From positions 1 through 8,088 of the forward strand of contig DATAID010000061.1 of the NCBI GenBank assembly GCA_036262835.1: a DNA stretch of 8,088 bases, in the 5' to 3' direction. Positions 1 through 5,880 of the stretch are shown here, one piece after another. Numbering within the stretch: position 1 is the stretch's first letter; each line of letters begins with the position of its first letter. The notes beneath the pieces were generated by a model. It did not search any database, was not told the origin of the DNA, and was given only the letters and a program-made list of their open reading frames with translations. A program made the translations under genes and the position numbers. The stretch is from RBG-16-66-20 sp036262835. GTDB taxonomy: Bacteria > Pseudomonadota > Gammaproteobacteria > Burkholderiales > SG8-39.

Positions 1-226
1 CGATCCAATACCGACTATTGTCTCCGAACGGTTCATTCACCACACAGTTTCTTCCGTGAAACGTAAACGAAAAACGGTCTTCATTGAACCAGTTCTTCTT
101 CACGTCTTTAACGCCGACTACGGATTTTAAGATTCGCCGCATCGGGCCAAGCGACCACCAAAACGAATTGGAGATCTCAAACGAATGTATTGAACCGTCG
201 CTGCGGATATCGGGGTATGTTTTCAT
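1..226 (-). CDS. Cassette-encoded protein of unknown function (3' end outside window)
   Basis: An open frame starts with ATG at 226-224 and runs 75 codons without a stop to the window edge, so the C-terminus is missing. The protein begins MKTYPDIRSDGS and contains FWWSLGP, WFNEDRF, FTFHGR and ends near GDNSRYWI. It is rich in aromatic residues, including a WW pair, with no signal peptide or membrane segment, so it looks like a small soluble cytoplasmic protein. The pattern reminds me of small hypothetical proteins common in integron cassettes, but I cannot name a family. It begins just after the attC core GTTAGCT (236-230). No good Shine-Dalgarno is visible between core and ATG, so expression may depend on read-through from the upstream cassettes. 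Low G+C compared with the rest of the window suggests transfer. The reading frame is well supported; the function is unknown. Confidence 0.8.
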   Translation of the reverse strand, partial: MKTYPDIRSDGSIHSFEISNSFWWSLGPMRRILKSVVGVKDVKKNWFNEDRFSFTFHGRNCVVNEPFGDNSRYWI

Positions 227-229
227 GAG

Positions 230-296
230 AGCTAACGTTCGCAGCGAACCGCGCGCGCCGGTGTTGCGCGCGTCGGCTTCTGCTGCGCTGTTAGAG
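230..296 (-). other. attC recombination site between cassettes 1 and 2
   Basis: Read on the minus strand, the site opens with R'' CTCTAAC (296-290) and closes with R' GTTAGCT (236-230). Inside these, L'' CGCAGC pairs with L' GCTGCG. The outer CTAAC pairs with GTTAG, and the unpaired spacers are AG on one side and AAC on the other. The centre is a GC-rich hairpin built from alternating CG runs. The total is 67 bp. The outer cores deviate from RYYYAAC/GTTRRRY at one position each, but the arm geometry is the same as in the second site. Confidence 0.78.
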
Positions 297-397
297 GGCT
301 CACGACGTCTTGGCCGTGCAATGCTTGCCATAGGGCGTGCGATCAGTTCGTGACGCCGCACCTTTGTGCGTCGATCGGATATCGGCAGCGCGCACTT

Positions 398-922
398 TCA
401 AAGAGCTGGCGTCATTGGCGCGCCCCGACTCAGTAAGTGCACAGCATATTCGTCCAGAAGATCTGCGAAGCCAATAGGATCTAGCGCCTCGGAATTCAGC
501 TTCTCAACTATAGGCAATACACGCTCAAAGTACGGAACGGCTTCGGCATACTTACCGCGATCTAGGTTGAGGCGCGCAAGTTCAATGAGTGGATAGTGCG
601 TGGGTCCTGACGATTCCTCGTCCAATGTAAGAGCTTTGCTCAAATACTCTTCTGCGTGCTCGTAGAAGCAGGTAACCCCCGAGGCTCGGCCGTATTCGTA
701 GTACATCACCGAACGCGTCCGCGTTGGGGCTCTGCCTAGATCAGCATTTACAGCGGCTCGAGCATAGGCGCGACGTGCGGCATCCCAGTCACCACGATTG
801 AGCGCGGCTAAGCCTGCGTCCGCATAGCGAGCAGCGTTGTACTTGTTGAGGTCTTGGGCGAATGGGGCGCATCCAGCAAGAAGAGCCATGCACAAAGCGC
901 TACAAGTGATGCGTGCGGTCAT
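398..922 (-). CDS. Cassette-encoded TPR lipoprotein
   Basis: A 174-residue protein is predicted from the ATG at 922. A signal peptide runs from MTARITCSAL to the lipobox LAGC, giving a lipidated Cys18. Ala at +2 argues, by the enterobacterial Lol rule, for the outer membrane. The rest is helical with TPR-like units at about residues 28-60 (ALNRGDWDAARRAYARA), 70-100 (YLSKALTLDEE) and 108-140 (LNLDRGKYAEAVPYFERV). TPR domains bind partner proteins, so a scaffold or adaptor role in the envelope is the most that can be inferred. An upstream in-frame start at 979 would run through the attC site and bury the signal peptide, so 922 is preferred. The SD-like GAGGG (plus positions 926-930) overlaps the attC core GTTAGAG, so the recombination site itself helps supply the ribosome binding site. 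No homologue can be named. Confidence 0.85.
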   Translation of the reverse strand: MTARITCSALCMALLAGCAPFAQDLNKYNAARYADAGLAALNRGDWDAARRAYARAAVNADLGRAPTRTRSVMYYEYGRASGVTCFYEHAEEYLSKALTLDEESSGPTHYPLIELARLNLDRGKYAEAVPYFERVLPIVEKLNSEALDPIGFADLLDEYAVHLLSRGAPMTPAL

Positions 923-928
923 ATTGCC

Positions 929-1006
929 CTCTAACGTTCCGGTTTTGGCGCACGCGCGTAGGCGCGCAGCGCCGGGCAAGTGTCGCTCAACAACCGGCGG
1001 TTAGAC
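929..1006 (-). other. attC recombination site between cassettes 2 and 3
   Basis: Minus-strand R'' GTCTAAC (1006-1000) fits RYYYAAC exactly. R' is GTTAGAG (935-929). The arms pair over TCTAAC/GTTAGA, then after unpaired CG versus AAC spacers over CCGG/CCGG. The interior folds into a strong GC-rich hairpin (GGCGC, GCGCG and their partners around a CCTA loop). The length is 78 bp. The site shares GAACGTTAG at its right end with the other attC, indicating one site family. It lies between the stop of the 1032-1322 gene and the start of the TPR lipoprotein gene. Confidence 0.85.
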
Positions 1007-1031
1007 CGCCGATGCCTGCCTAGTCGATTGT

Positions 1032-1322
1032 TCACTGACGCGCTTCCTTTGACCACGTGTGGTAGACGTAGCAGCAGCCATCAATCTTTGCTTGCTCGAA
1101 ACGCTCCTCAGTGCCAGGGGTCGCAGAACCCAGCACTTTGGGTTCCTGTTCTATCGAATCGACGATCCATCCCTCTTGCTCGACATCATCGGCAGCGATT
1201 GCGCGCGCTTCGCTTGGCGCGTCGCATTGAATCCAGCAGCTGATGTATGCGCCAGCCACGCGCCCGTAGTCATCCGAGTTCTCCCCGGGGCGAGCCTCCA
1301 GAGCGAGGAAATAGATCGCCAT
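1032..1322 (-). CDS. Small cassette-encoded protein of unknown function
   Basis: A 96-residue protein starts at the ATG at 1322 (MAIYFLALEARPG). It continues with SDDYGRVAGAYISCWIQ, an acidic middle (ADDVEQEGW) and a C-terminal CCYVYHTWSK. No signal peptide or membrane helix is visible, so it is probably a small soluble alpha/beta protein. The composition and the opening 'MAIYF-L-ARP' resemble hypothetical proteins I associate with integron cassettes, but I cannot assign a function. A longer in-frame start at 1391 would run through the fdxA terminator and the recombination core GTTAGAC, so 1322 is preferred. The ATG lies 8 nt after that core and no clear SD is seen. It would be the first cassette of the array in the reading direction. 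Confidence 0.75.
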   Translation of the reverse strand: MAIYFLALEARPGENSDDYGRVAGAYISCWIQCDAPSEARAIAADDVEQEGWIVDSIEQEPKVLGSATPGTEERFEQAKIDGCCYVYHTWSKEARQ

Positions 1323-1330
1323 TGGCAGCG

Positions 1331-1411
1331 GTCTAACGTGAATTAGGTATGAAAAAAGGCGGTTTGCATTCCGCCTATTTGTAACGAGCACATGTCTTCC
1401 CTACGTTACGC
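1331..1411 (-). other. Right boundary of array: possible attI or decayed attC
   Basis: GTTAGAC at 1337-1331 (minus) fits GTTRRRY exactly and is preceded by AC, as in the two attC sites (shared ACGTTAG). A left arm is doubtful: GCGTAAC at 1411-1405 has TAAC, and a following TAGG could pair with CCTA near the core, but the spacers are unequal (2 versus 5-6 nt). The centre of this span is the fdxA terminator hairpin. It could be an integron attI, a degenerate attC, or a secondary site where cassettes entered beside the terminator. The core is clear; the full site is tentative. Confidence 0.4.
1351..1380 (-). terminator. Intrinsic terminator downstream of fdxA
   Basis: Read on the minus strand, AGGCGG pairs with CCGCCT around an 8-nt loop (AATGCAAA). 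A run of T follows directly (plus A1357-1352). This is a textbook rho-independent terminator, about 155 nt after the fdxA stop. It would shield the cassette array from fdxA transcription, so the cassettes would need another promoter. Confidence 0.75.
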
Positions 1412-1532
1412 CCACCGTTGACGGGGGCGCAAACGAGCGAAAAATGCTTGTCAGGAAATCCCTTGGGCACGGTAGTACCCGCTGCGCCGATTTGGGGCGC
1501 TAAGGGATCGAAGCGCGACGCCGCGCTGCGGA

Positions 1533-1871
1533 CTACTCGCCCTTGCCAGGGTTCGGATCGAAGTACTTGTTGAACTTGTCCTGGACCGGCTTCCAGTCGT
1601 CCGCGTCCGGGGGCGGGGTGCCCTTGCGCGTGATGTTGGGCCACTTGGTGGAGAAGTCGGTGTTGAGCTTCAGCCACTTCTCGGCCTGCGCGTCGGAATC
1701 GGGCACGATCGCCTTGGGCGGGCACTCGGGCTCGCACACGCCGCAATCGATGCACTCGTCGGGGTGGATGACCAGCATGTTGGCGCCCTCGTAGAAGCAG
1801 TCCACGGGGCAGACTTCGACGCAATCCATGTGCTTGCACTTGATGCAGGCTTCGGTGACGACGTAGGTCAT
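1533..1871 (-). CDS. fdxA: 7Fe-8S ferredoxin, Azotobacter FdI type
   Basis: A 112-residue low-potential electron carrier that holds one [3Fe-4S] and one [4Fe-4S] cluster in the cytoplasm. All nine cysteines of the A. vinelandii FdI pattern are present: C9, C12, C17, C21, C25, C40, C43, C46 and C50. They sit in CIKCKHMDC, VCPVDCFYEG and CIDCGVCEPECP. By homology C9, C17 and C50 bind the 3Fe cluster, and C21, C40, C43 and C46 the 4Fe cluster. The C-terminal extension (WPNIT..., DADDWKPV) is also typical, and the length matches the family. The start at 1871 gives the canonical N-terminus MTYVVTEACIKC. The gene is monocistronic: it has its own terminator and is divergent from the cytochrome b gene. 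Its redox partner cannot be read from the context. The identification is very safe. Confidence 0.96.
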   Translation of the reverse strand: MTYVVTEACIKCKHMDCVEVCPVDCFYEGANMLVIHPDECIDCGVCEPECPPKAIVPDSDAQAEKWLKLNTDFSTKWPNITRKGTPPPDADDWKPVQDKFNKYFDPNPGKGE

Positions 1872-1907
1872 TACGGTCTTTCGCTCGCTCGCGTTCGCAA
1901 AAAACGC

Positions 1908-1916
1908 ATTATCGCA
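1908..1916 (-). promoter_or_regulatory. Possible extended -10 promoter of fdxA
   Basis: On the minus strand TGCGATAAT fits the extended -10 form TGN-TATAAT with one mismatch. It lies about 37 nt before the fdxA ATG, implying a leader of about 30 nt. No convincing -35 hexamer is seen 17 nt upstream, which extended -10 promoters tolerate. Confidence 0.4.
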
Positions 1917-1956
1917 TCGCCGGGAGCGTAAGGAGCGGCCGCCCCTGCCGACAAAG

Positions 1957-1988
1957 CGGTCTAAGAAGCGGCAAAATCGTTCTAAGGA
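1957..1988 (+). repeat. Direct repeat upstream of the cytochrome b gene
   Basis: CGGTCTAAGAA (1957-1967) and CGTTCTAAGGA (1978-1988) agree at 9 of 11 positions. Their spacing is exactly 21 bp, two DNA turns. They lie 18 nt or more before the ATG at 2006 and could be a regulator or sigma-factor site. This is inference only. Confidence 0.3.
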
Positions 1989-2005
1989 CTGTCCAAGGAG
2001 GCGGC

Positions 2006-2614
2006 ATGGCCGAAAAGACGATCCGGGTCCACCCGCCCGTCGTGCGCATCGCGCACTGGGTGAACGCGCTCGCCATCCTGGTGATGGTGGCCTCGGGCTG
2101 GCGCATCTATAACGCCTTTCCGCTCTTCGATTTCTCGTTTCCCGACGAGCTGACGCTCGGCGGCTGGCTCGCGGGCGCGCTGCAGTGGCATTTCGCCGCC
2201 ATGTGGGTCCTGGCGCTGAACGGCCTGATTTATGTCGTCTATGGGGTCTTCAGCGGGCACTTTCGCCGCAGGCTCCTGCCGGTTTCGCCCCGCGCGGTGA
2301 TGTCGGACGTCCTCGCCGCGCTGCGCGGGCGGCTCTCGCACGCCGACCTCTCGGTCTATAACGCCGCCCAGCGGGCGGCCTATCTGGCGGCGATCCTGCT
2401 CGCGGCCGGCCTTATCGCCTCGGGGCTCGTTCTGTGGAAGCCGGTGCAGTTCCACTGGTACGGCTGGCTGATCGGCGACTATGAAGGCGCCCGGCTCCTG
2501 CATTTCTTCTGCATGGCGGGTCTCGTCGCCTTCGTGCTCGTGCACGTGGCGATGGTGCTCCTCGTGCCGAAGACCTTTCTCACCATGATCACGGGGAGGC
2601 TCAAGCATGGATAG
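2006..2614 (+). CDS. Membrane cytochrome b (cyt b561/hydrogenase b-subunit type)
   Basis: A 202-residue integral membrane diheme cytochrome with four predicted helices at about residues 15-35, 58-82, 122-145 and 162-188. Candidate heme-ligand histidines lie inside helices: H17 (RIAHW), H62 (QWHFA), H166 (LLHFF) and H180 (LVHVA). This fits the b-type subunit of the Ni,Fe-hydrogenase/formate-dehydrogenase/b561 superfamily. It probably passes electrons between quinone and a periplasmic partner. The start has a near-perfect SD, AAGGAGG (1995-2001). The stop overlaps the next gene's ATG by 8 nt (ATGGATAG), so translation is coupled and the partner is almost certainly the molybdopterin oxidoreductase. 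It is too short to be the six-helix MsrQ (YedZ). The family is confident; the electron direction and substrate are not determined. Confidence 0.9.
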   Translation: MAEKTIRVHPPVVRIAHWVNALAILVMVASGWRIYNAFPLFDFSFPDELTLGGWLAGALQWHFAAMWVLALNGLIYVVYGVFSGHFRRRLLPVSPRAVMSDVLAALRGRLSHADLSVYNAAQRAAYLAAILLAAGLIASGLVLWKPVQFHWYGWLIGDYEGARLLHFFCMAGLVAFVLVHVAMVLLVPKTFLTMITGRLKHG

Positions 2615-3350
2615 CAAGCTCGAAAACCATCGCGGGCCGCTCCTCGCCAGCCTGGAGCGGCGGCTTTTCCTGAGGCGGGGACTTTCGCTCGGCGCGCTCT
2701 CGCTCCTCGCCGGCTGCGACCTGACCGACGACGAGAGCGTGCAACGGGTGCTCACAGCGATGTCCCGCTGGACCGACCGGGCGCAGGCCTGGCTCTTCGA
2801 TCCCAAGCGCCTCGCGCCCGAATTTCCCGAAAGCATGATTACCCGGCCCTTCCCGTTCAACGCGTTCTACGCCGAGGACAAGGCGCCGGTGGTCGATCCG
2901 GCGGGCTACAGGCTCGAGGTGGGCGGCCTCGTGCGCGAGAAGAAGGCCTGGCGCCTGCCGGAGCTTTACGCGCTGCCCGAGACCTCGCAGGTGACGCGGC
3001 ATATCTGCGTCGAGGGCTGGAGCGCGATCGGCAAGTGGAGCGGCGTGCGCTTCTCGGACTTCCTGCAGCGGATCGGCGCCGACCTCGGCGCCCGGTACGT
3101 CGGCTTCAGGTGCGCGGACGACTACTACACGGGCATCGACATGGCCACGGCCCTTCATCCCCAGACGCTGCTCGCCTTCAAGTACGCCGACCAGGTGCTG
3201 CCGGCGAAGTACGGTTTTCCGATGAAGCTGCGGATGCCGACCAAGCTCGGGTTCAAGAATCCGAAGCACGTTGTAGCGGTTTTCGTGACAAACGAGGACC
3301 CCGGCGGCTATTGGGAAGACCAGGGCTATAACTGGTTCAGCGGTTCGTAG
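2607..3350 (+). CDS. Tat-exported molybdopterin oxidoreductase lipoprotein (sulfite oxidase/MsrP fold)
   Basis: A 247-residue enzyme of the sulfite oxidase-like molybdopterin fold. The N-terminus carries a twin-arginine signal, RRLFLR (residues 18-23), followed by a hydrophobic stretch ending in the lipobox LAGC with Cys37. The folded cofactor-loaded protein would therefore be exported by Tat and then anchored by lipid. The molybdenum-ligand cysteine is C134 in RHICVEGW. The downstream blocks GKWSGVRFSDFL, KYGFPMKLRMP and LGFKNPKHV are typical of the family. It is shorter than MsrP (YedY, about 330 residues) and lacks a sulfite-oxidase dimerisation domain. The substrate is unknown; sulfoxide or sulfur-oxyanion chemistry is only an analogy. 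The overlapping cytochrome b gene upstream is its likely electron partner. The family call is confident. Confidence 0.92.
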   Translation: MDSKLENHRGPLLASLERRLFLRRGLSLGALSLLAGCDLTDDESVQRVLTAMSRWTDRAQAWLFDPKRLAPEFPESMITRPFPFNAFYAEDKAPVVDPAGYRLEVGGLVREKKAWRLPELYALPETSQVTRHICVEGWSAIGKWSGVRFSDFLQRIGADLGARYVGFRCADDYYTGIDMATALHPQTLLAFKYADQVLPAKYGFPMKLRMPTKLGFKNPKHVVAVFVTNEDPGGYWEDQGYNWFSGS

Positions 3351-3369
3351 GCAAACGGCGTCGCATCCG

Positions 3370-3403
3370 CCCCGAACGGGCCACAAAAATGTGACCTTCG
3401 GGG
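3370..3403 (+). terminator. Hairpin after the oxidoreductase gene, possible terminator
   Basis: CCCCGAA (3370-3376) pairs with TTCGGGG (3397-3403). An inner GG.CAC/GTG.CC stem closes an AAAAAT loop, with a CG bulge and one mismatch. It lies 20 nt after the stop codon and is followed by TTGTTG rather than a full T-run, so termination is likely but not textbook. It also separates this unit from the GGDEF-EAL gene. Confidence 0.5.
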
Positions 3404-3453
3404 TTGTTGATGCCGGCCCAAGCCGCTAGTCTGCGGCCCCAAGGGATCGTCAT

Positions 3454-5877
3454 TTGAATTTCGCTTCGAAGCGCTGGCGCGCGCTTTATCTCCTCGTCCC
3501 GCTGCTCGTGATCGTGGCGGCGCTGCTCGCCCTCGTCGAGGCAAGCATGGAGACGCTCTCGGCCGGGCGCGCCTACGTCGCCGGCGAAGGACTGTGGTCC
3601 AAGGCGCAGAAGGACGCCGTCCACCACCTGCTTTTCTACGCGCGCTCGTTCGACGAGCGCGACTGGCAGCGCTACCAGCAGGCGATCGCGGTGCCGCTCG
3701 GCGACCGCAAGGCGCGCGAGGCGCTCGAGCGGGCCGAGCCCGACTACGCGGCGGCGCGGGCCGGCTTCATCGAGGGGCGCAACCACCCCGACGACGTCGA
3801 CTCGATGGCGCGGCTTTTCGTGCGCTTCCGCGGCGCGAGCTACGTCGCCAGGGCCATCTCGATCTGGGCCGAGGGCGACCAGCGCATCGGCGAGCTGCGG
3901 GCGATCGCCGCCCGCCTGCACGGCGAGATCCAGGGCACGCGCGACCCCAGGCGCATCGGCGGGCTGCTCGACGAGCTGCATTCGGTCAACGCCGCGCTCG
4001 AGCCGCTCGAGGACTCGTTCTCGTTCACGCTCGGCGAGGCCTCGCGCTGGATGCGCGAGGTGCTCTTCTACGTCATGCTCGGCGCCGCGGCGCTGCTCGT
4101 GCTCGCCGCCGCGCTCGGCACGCGCGCGCTGCTGCGCCGCGCCGACCTCGCGGAGACCGGCCGGCGCGAAAGCGAGGAGCGGCTGCTCCTCATGGCCAAC
4201 ACCGTGCCGGCGCTCATCGCCTACATCGACCGCGACCAGCGCTTCCGCTTCTCGAACCGCACCTACGGCGAATGGTTCGGCCTGCCGCACGAGCAGATGG
4301 TCGGGCGCACGCTGCGCGAGGTCTCCGGGGACAAGGTGTACGAGGAGCTGCGCGGGCACGTCGAGCGCGTGCTCTCGGGGCACCCGGTCGAGTTCGAATA
4401 CTCGCTCGGCGAGGGCGAATCGGCGCGCCACCTGCAGGTGGCCTACGCGCCGCACCTCGATCACTCGGGCGAGGTGGTCGGCTTCTACGAGCTCGCGAGC
4501 GACGTCACCGCGCTCAACCGCGCGCGGCAGAACCAGCGCGAGGCCTCGCGCGAGCTCGCCGCGGTGGCGGCGCGGCTCGAGTTCCTCGCCCACCACGACT
4601 CGCTCACCGAGCTGCCCAACCGGGTCATGCTGCAGGAGCGCCTGCGCCAGGCCGTCTCGCTCTCGCGCCGGCACCACAAGCAGCTCGCGCTCCTTTTCGT
4701 CGACCTGGACCAGTTCAAGAACGTGAACGACTCGCTTGGCCACGGCGTGGGCGACGACCTGCTGCAGCTCGTCGCCGGGCGCCTGCGCGAGTGCGTGCGC
4801 CAGGAGGACCTGGTGGCGCGCCTCGGCGGCGACGAATTCTGCATCGTGCTCCAGGACCTGAACGAGCCGCGCGAGGCGGCCACCGTCGCGCAGAAGCTCC
4901 TTGCCGAGCTGGGCGAGCCCTATCGCATCGGCGAGCACGACATCTACGTCGGGGCGAGCATCGGCATCGCCTGCCTGCCCAATGACGGCCACGACATGGA
5001 GACGCTGCTCAAGCACGCCGACATCGCCATGTACCGCGCCAAGAACCAGGGGCGCGGCAACTTCCAGTTCTACTCGCCGGCGGAAAACCGTGGCGCGATG
5101 AGCGCGGTGGCGATGACCTCGAGCCTGCGCCACGCGCTCGCGCACGGCGAGTTCGCCCTGCACTACCAGCCGCGTGTCGACGTGCCCTCGGGCCGCATCG
5201 TCGCGGTGGAGGCGCTGCTGCGCTGGAACCATCCGGAGCAGGGACTGCTCATGCCCGACCAGTTCGTGCCCTTCGCCGAGGACAACGGCCTGATCGTCCC
5301 GATCGGCGAGTGGGTGCTGCGCGAGGCTTGCGCGCAGGCACGCCGCTGGACCGAAGCGGGCTGGGGCCGCATCAGCGTCGGCGTCAACCTCTCGATGCGG
5401 CAGCTGCGCAATCCGGAGCTGATCGAGCAGGTGCGCGCCGCGCTGGAAGGAAACGCGTTGCCGCCGTGGCGCCTCGAGCTCGAGATCACCGAATCGATGG
5501 CGATGCAGGCGCCCGAGCACACGCAGCGTGCGATGCGCGCCTTCGCCGACCTCGGCGTGCGCATCGCGCTCGACGACTTCGGCACCGGGCACTCCGCGCT
5601 GCACTACCTCAAGCGCTTCCCGGTGAACGTGCTCAAGATCGACAAGGCGTTCGTGAACGGCCTGCCGGGCGACCGGCACGATGCGGCCATCGCGCGCGCG
5701 GTCGTCGATCTCGCGCGCGGGCTGGATCTGGAAGTGGTCGCCGAAGGAGTGCGCCAGGCCGCGCAGCGCGACTTTCTGCTGGGCGTCGGATGCCGACTCT
5801 GCCAGGGCGATCTCTTTGGCGGGCCGACCAGCGCCGCGGATCTCGAGCAACGCCTGAGGGGCGGGCTCGCCGCGTAA
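3454..5877 (+). CDS. Membrane-bound PAS-GGDEF-EAL cyclic-di-GMP protein
   Basis: A 807-residue bifunctional c-di-GMP enzyme. Order of parts: transmembrane helix (about 10-28); helical periplasmic sensor (29-202) containing GEGLWSKAQKDAV; second helix (203-226); PAS domain (about 245-355); short linker; GGDEF domain (about 378-540); EAL domain (about 555-800). The cyclase motif GGDEF (458-462) is intact and is preceded by the inhibitory I-site RQED (449-452) at the canonical 5-residue distance. The phosphodiesterase retains EALLRW (586-591), NLSMRQL, EITES, DDFGTG (707-712), KID, AEGV (E764) and CQG (Q784). Both activities therefore look competent. A deviation is the terminal motif GCRLCQGDLFGGP, where GCD..QGY.FSRP is usual. 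The start is TTG at 3454, with AAGGGA 7 nt upstream. The signal sensed is not evident. It likely regulates the motile/sessile switch. Confidence 0.95.
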   Translation: MNFASKRWRALYLLVPLLVIVAALLALVEASMETLSAGRAYVAGEGLWSKAQKDAVHHLLFYARSFDERDWQRYQQAIAVPLGDRKAREALERAEPDYAAARAGFIEGRNHPDDVDSMARLFVRFRGASYVARAISIWAEGDQRIGELRAIAARLHGEIQGTRDPRRIGGLLDELHSVNAALEPLEDSFSFTLGEASRWMREVLFYVMLGAAALLVLAAALGTRALLRRADLAETGRRESEERLLLMANTVPALIAYIDRDQRFRFSNRTYGEWFGLPHEQMVGRTLREVSGDKVYEELRGHVERVLSGHPVEFEYSLGEGESARHLQVAYAPHLDHSGEVVGFYELASDVTALNRARQNQREASRELAAVAARLEFLAHHDSLTELPNRVMLQERLRQAVSLSRRHHKQLALLFVDLDQFKNVNDSLGHGVGDDLLQLVAGRLRECVRQEDLVARLGGDEFCIVLQDLNEPREAATVAQKLLAELGEPYRIGEHDIYVGASIGIACLPNDGHDMETLLKHADIAMYRAKNQGRGNFQFYSPAENRGAMSAVAMTSSLRHALAHGEFALHYQPRVDVPSGRIVAVEALLRWNHPEQGLLMPDQFVPFAEDNGLIVPIGEWVLREACAQARRWTEAGWGRISVGVNLSMRQLRNPELIEQVRAALEGNALPPWRLELEITESMAMQAPEHTQRAMRAFADLGVRIALDDFGTGHSALHYLKRFPVNVLKIDKAFVNGLPGDRHDAAIARAVVDLARGLDLEVVAEGVRQAAQRDFLLGVGCRLCQGDLFGGPTSAADLEQRLRGGLAA

Positions 5878-5880
5878 AGG

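Larger units (their letters stand above)
1..1337 (-). mobile_element. Integron gene-cassette array, integrase not in view (CALIN-like)
   Basis: Three short minus-strand genes are separated by two attC-like sites (230-296, 929-1006) and preceded by a third GTTAGAC core (1331-1337). If recombination cuts G^TT, the complete cassettes are 935-1336 (402 bp) and 236-934 (699 bp), both usual cassette sizes with one gene each. A third cassette starts at 235 and leaves the window. Each gene starts 3-8 nt after the seven-base core, and each complete one ends before the next attC, as in integron arrays. The left end is much less GC-rich (about 46% over 1-180) than the flanking chromosome. By the usual layout the integrase gene would sit beyond 1337, but fdxA is there instead. 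So this is either an integrase-less cluster or a piece of a rearranged integron. Confidence 0.82.

Noticed and set aside
84..353. 89-codon plus-strand frame
   Set aside because: It is antisense to the cassette gene at 1-226 and runs straight through the attC site at 230-296.
923..979. N-terminal extension of the TPR lipoprotein from an ATG at 979
   Set aside because: It would translate the attC site and place 19 residues before a clear lipoprotein signal peptide; the ATG at 922 has its own SD.
980..1346. Two overlapping plus-strand frames (980-1243 and 1059-1346)
   Set aside because: Both are antisense to the cassette gene at 1032-1322 and show no recognisable protein features.
1323..1391. 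N-terminal extension of the small cassette protein
   Set aside because: It would cross the fdxA terminator and the GTTAGAC recombination core; the start at 1322 fits the cassette boundary.
1418..1447. TTGACG with a -10-like AAATGC about 18 nt downstream on the plus strand
   Set aside because: It would transcribe antisense into fdxA, and the -10 match is poor.
1338..1532. Search for an integrase gene or remnant between the array and fdxA
   Set aside because: The stretch holds only the fdxA 3' leader region and terminator; no frame shows tyrosine-recombinase motifs.
1375..1839. 154-codon minus-strand frame overlapping fdxA
   Set aside because: An out-of-frame reading of fdxA; the true frame has all nine cluster cysteines.
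3404..3432. TTGTTG-N17-TAGTCT as a sigma-70 promoter for the GGDEF-EAL gene
   Set aside because: The spacing is right, but each hexamer matches consensus at only about three positions; not strong enough to list as a feature.
3594..4985. 463-codon plus-strand frame, Arg/Ala-rich
   Set aside because: A frame-shifted reading of the same GGDEF-EAL gene with extreme Arg/Ala content.
3337..5850. 837-codon open frame on the minus strand
   Set aside because: It is antisense to the GGDEF-EAL gene, whose domains are unmistakable. GC-rich codon bias opens the opposite frame; the translation shows no domain and is rich in Arg, Ala, His and Val.
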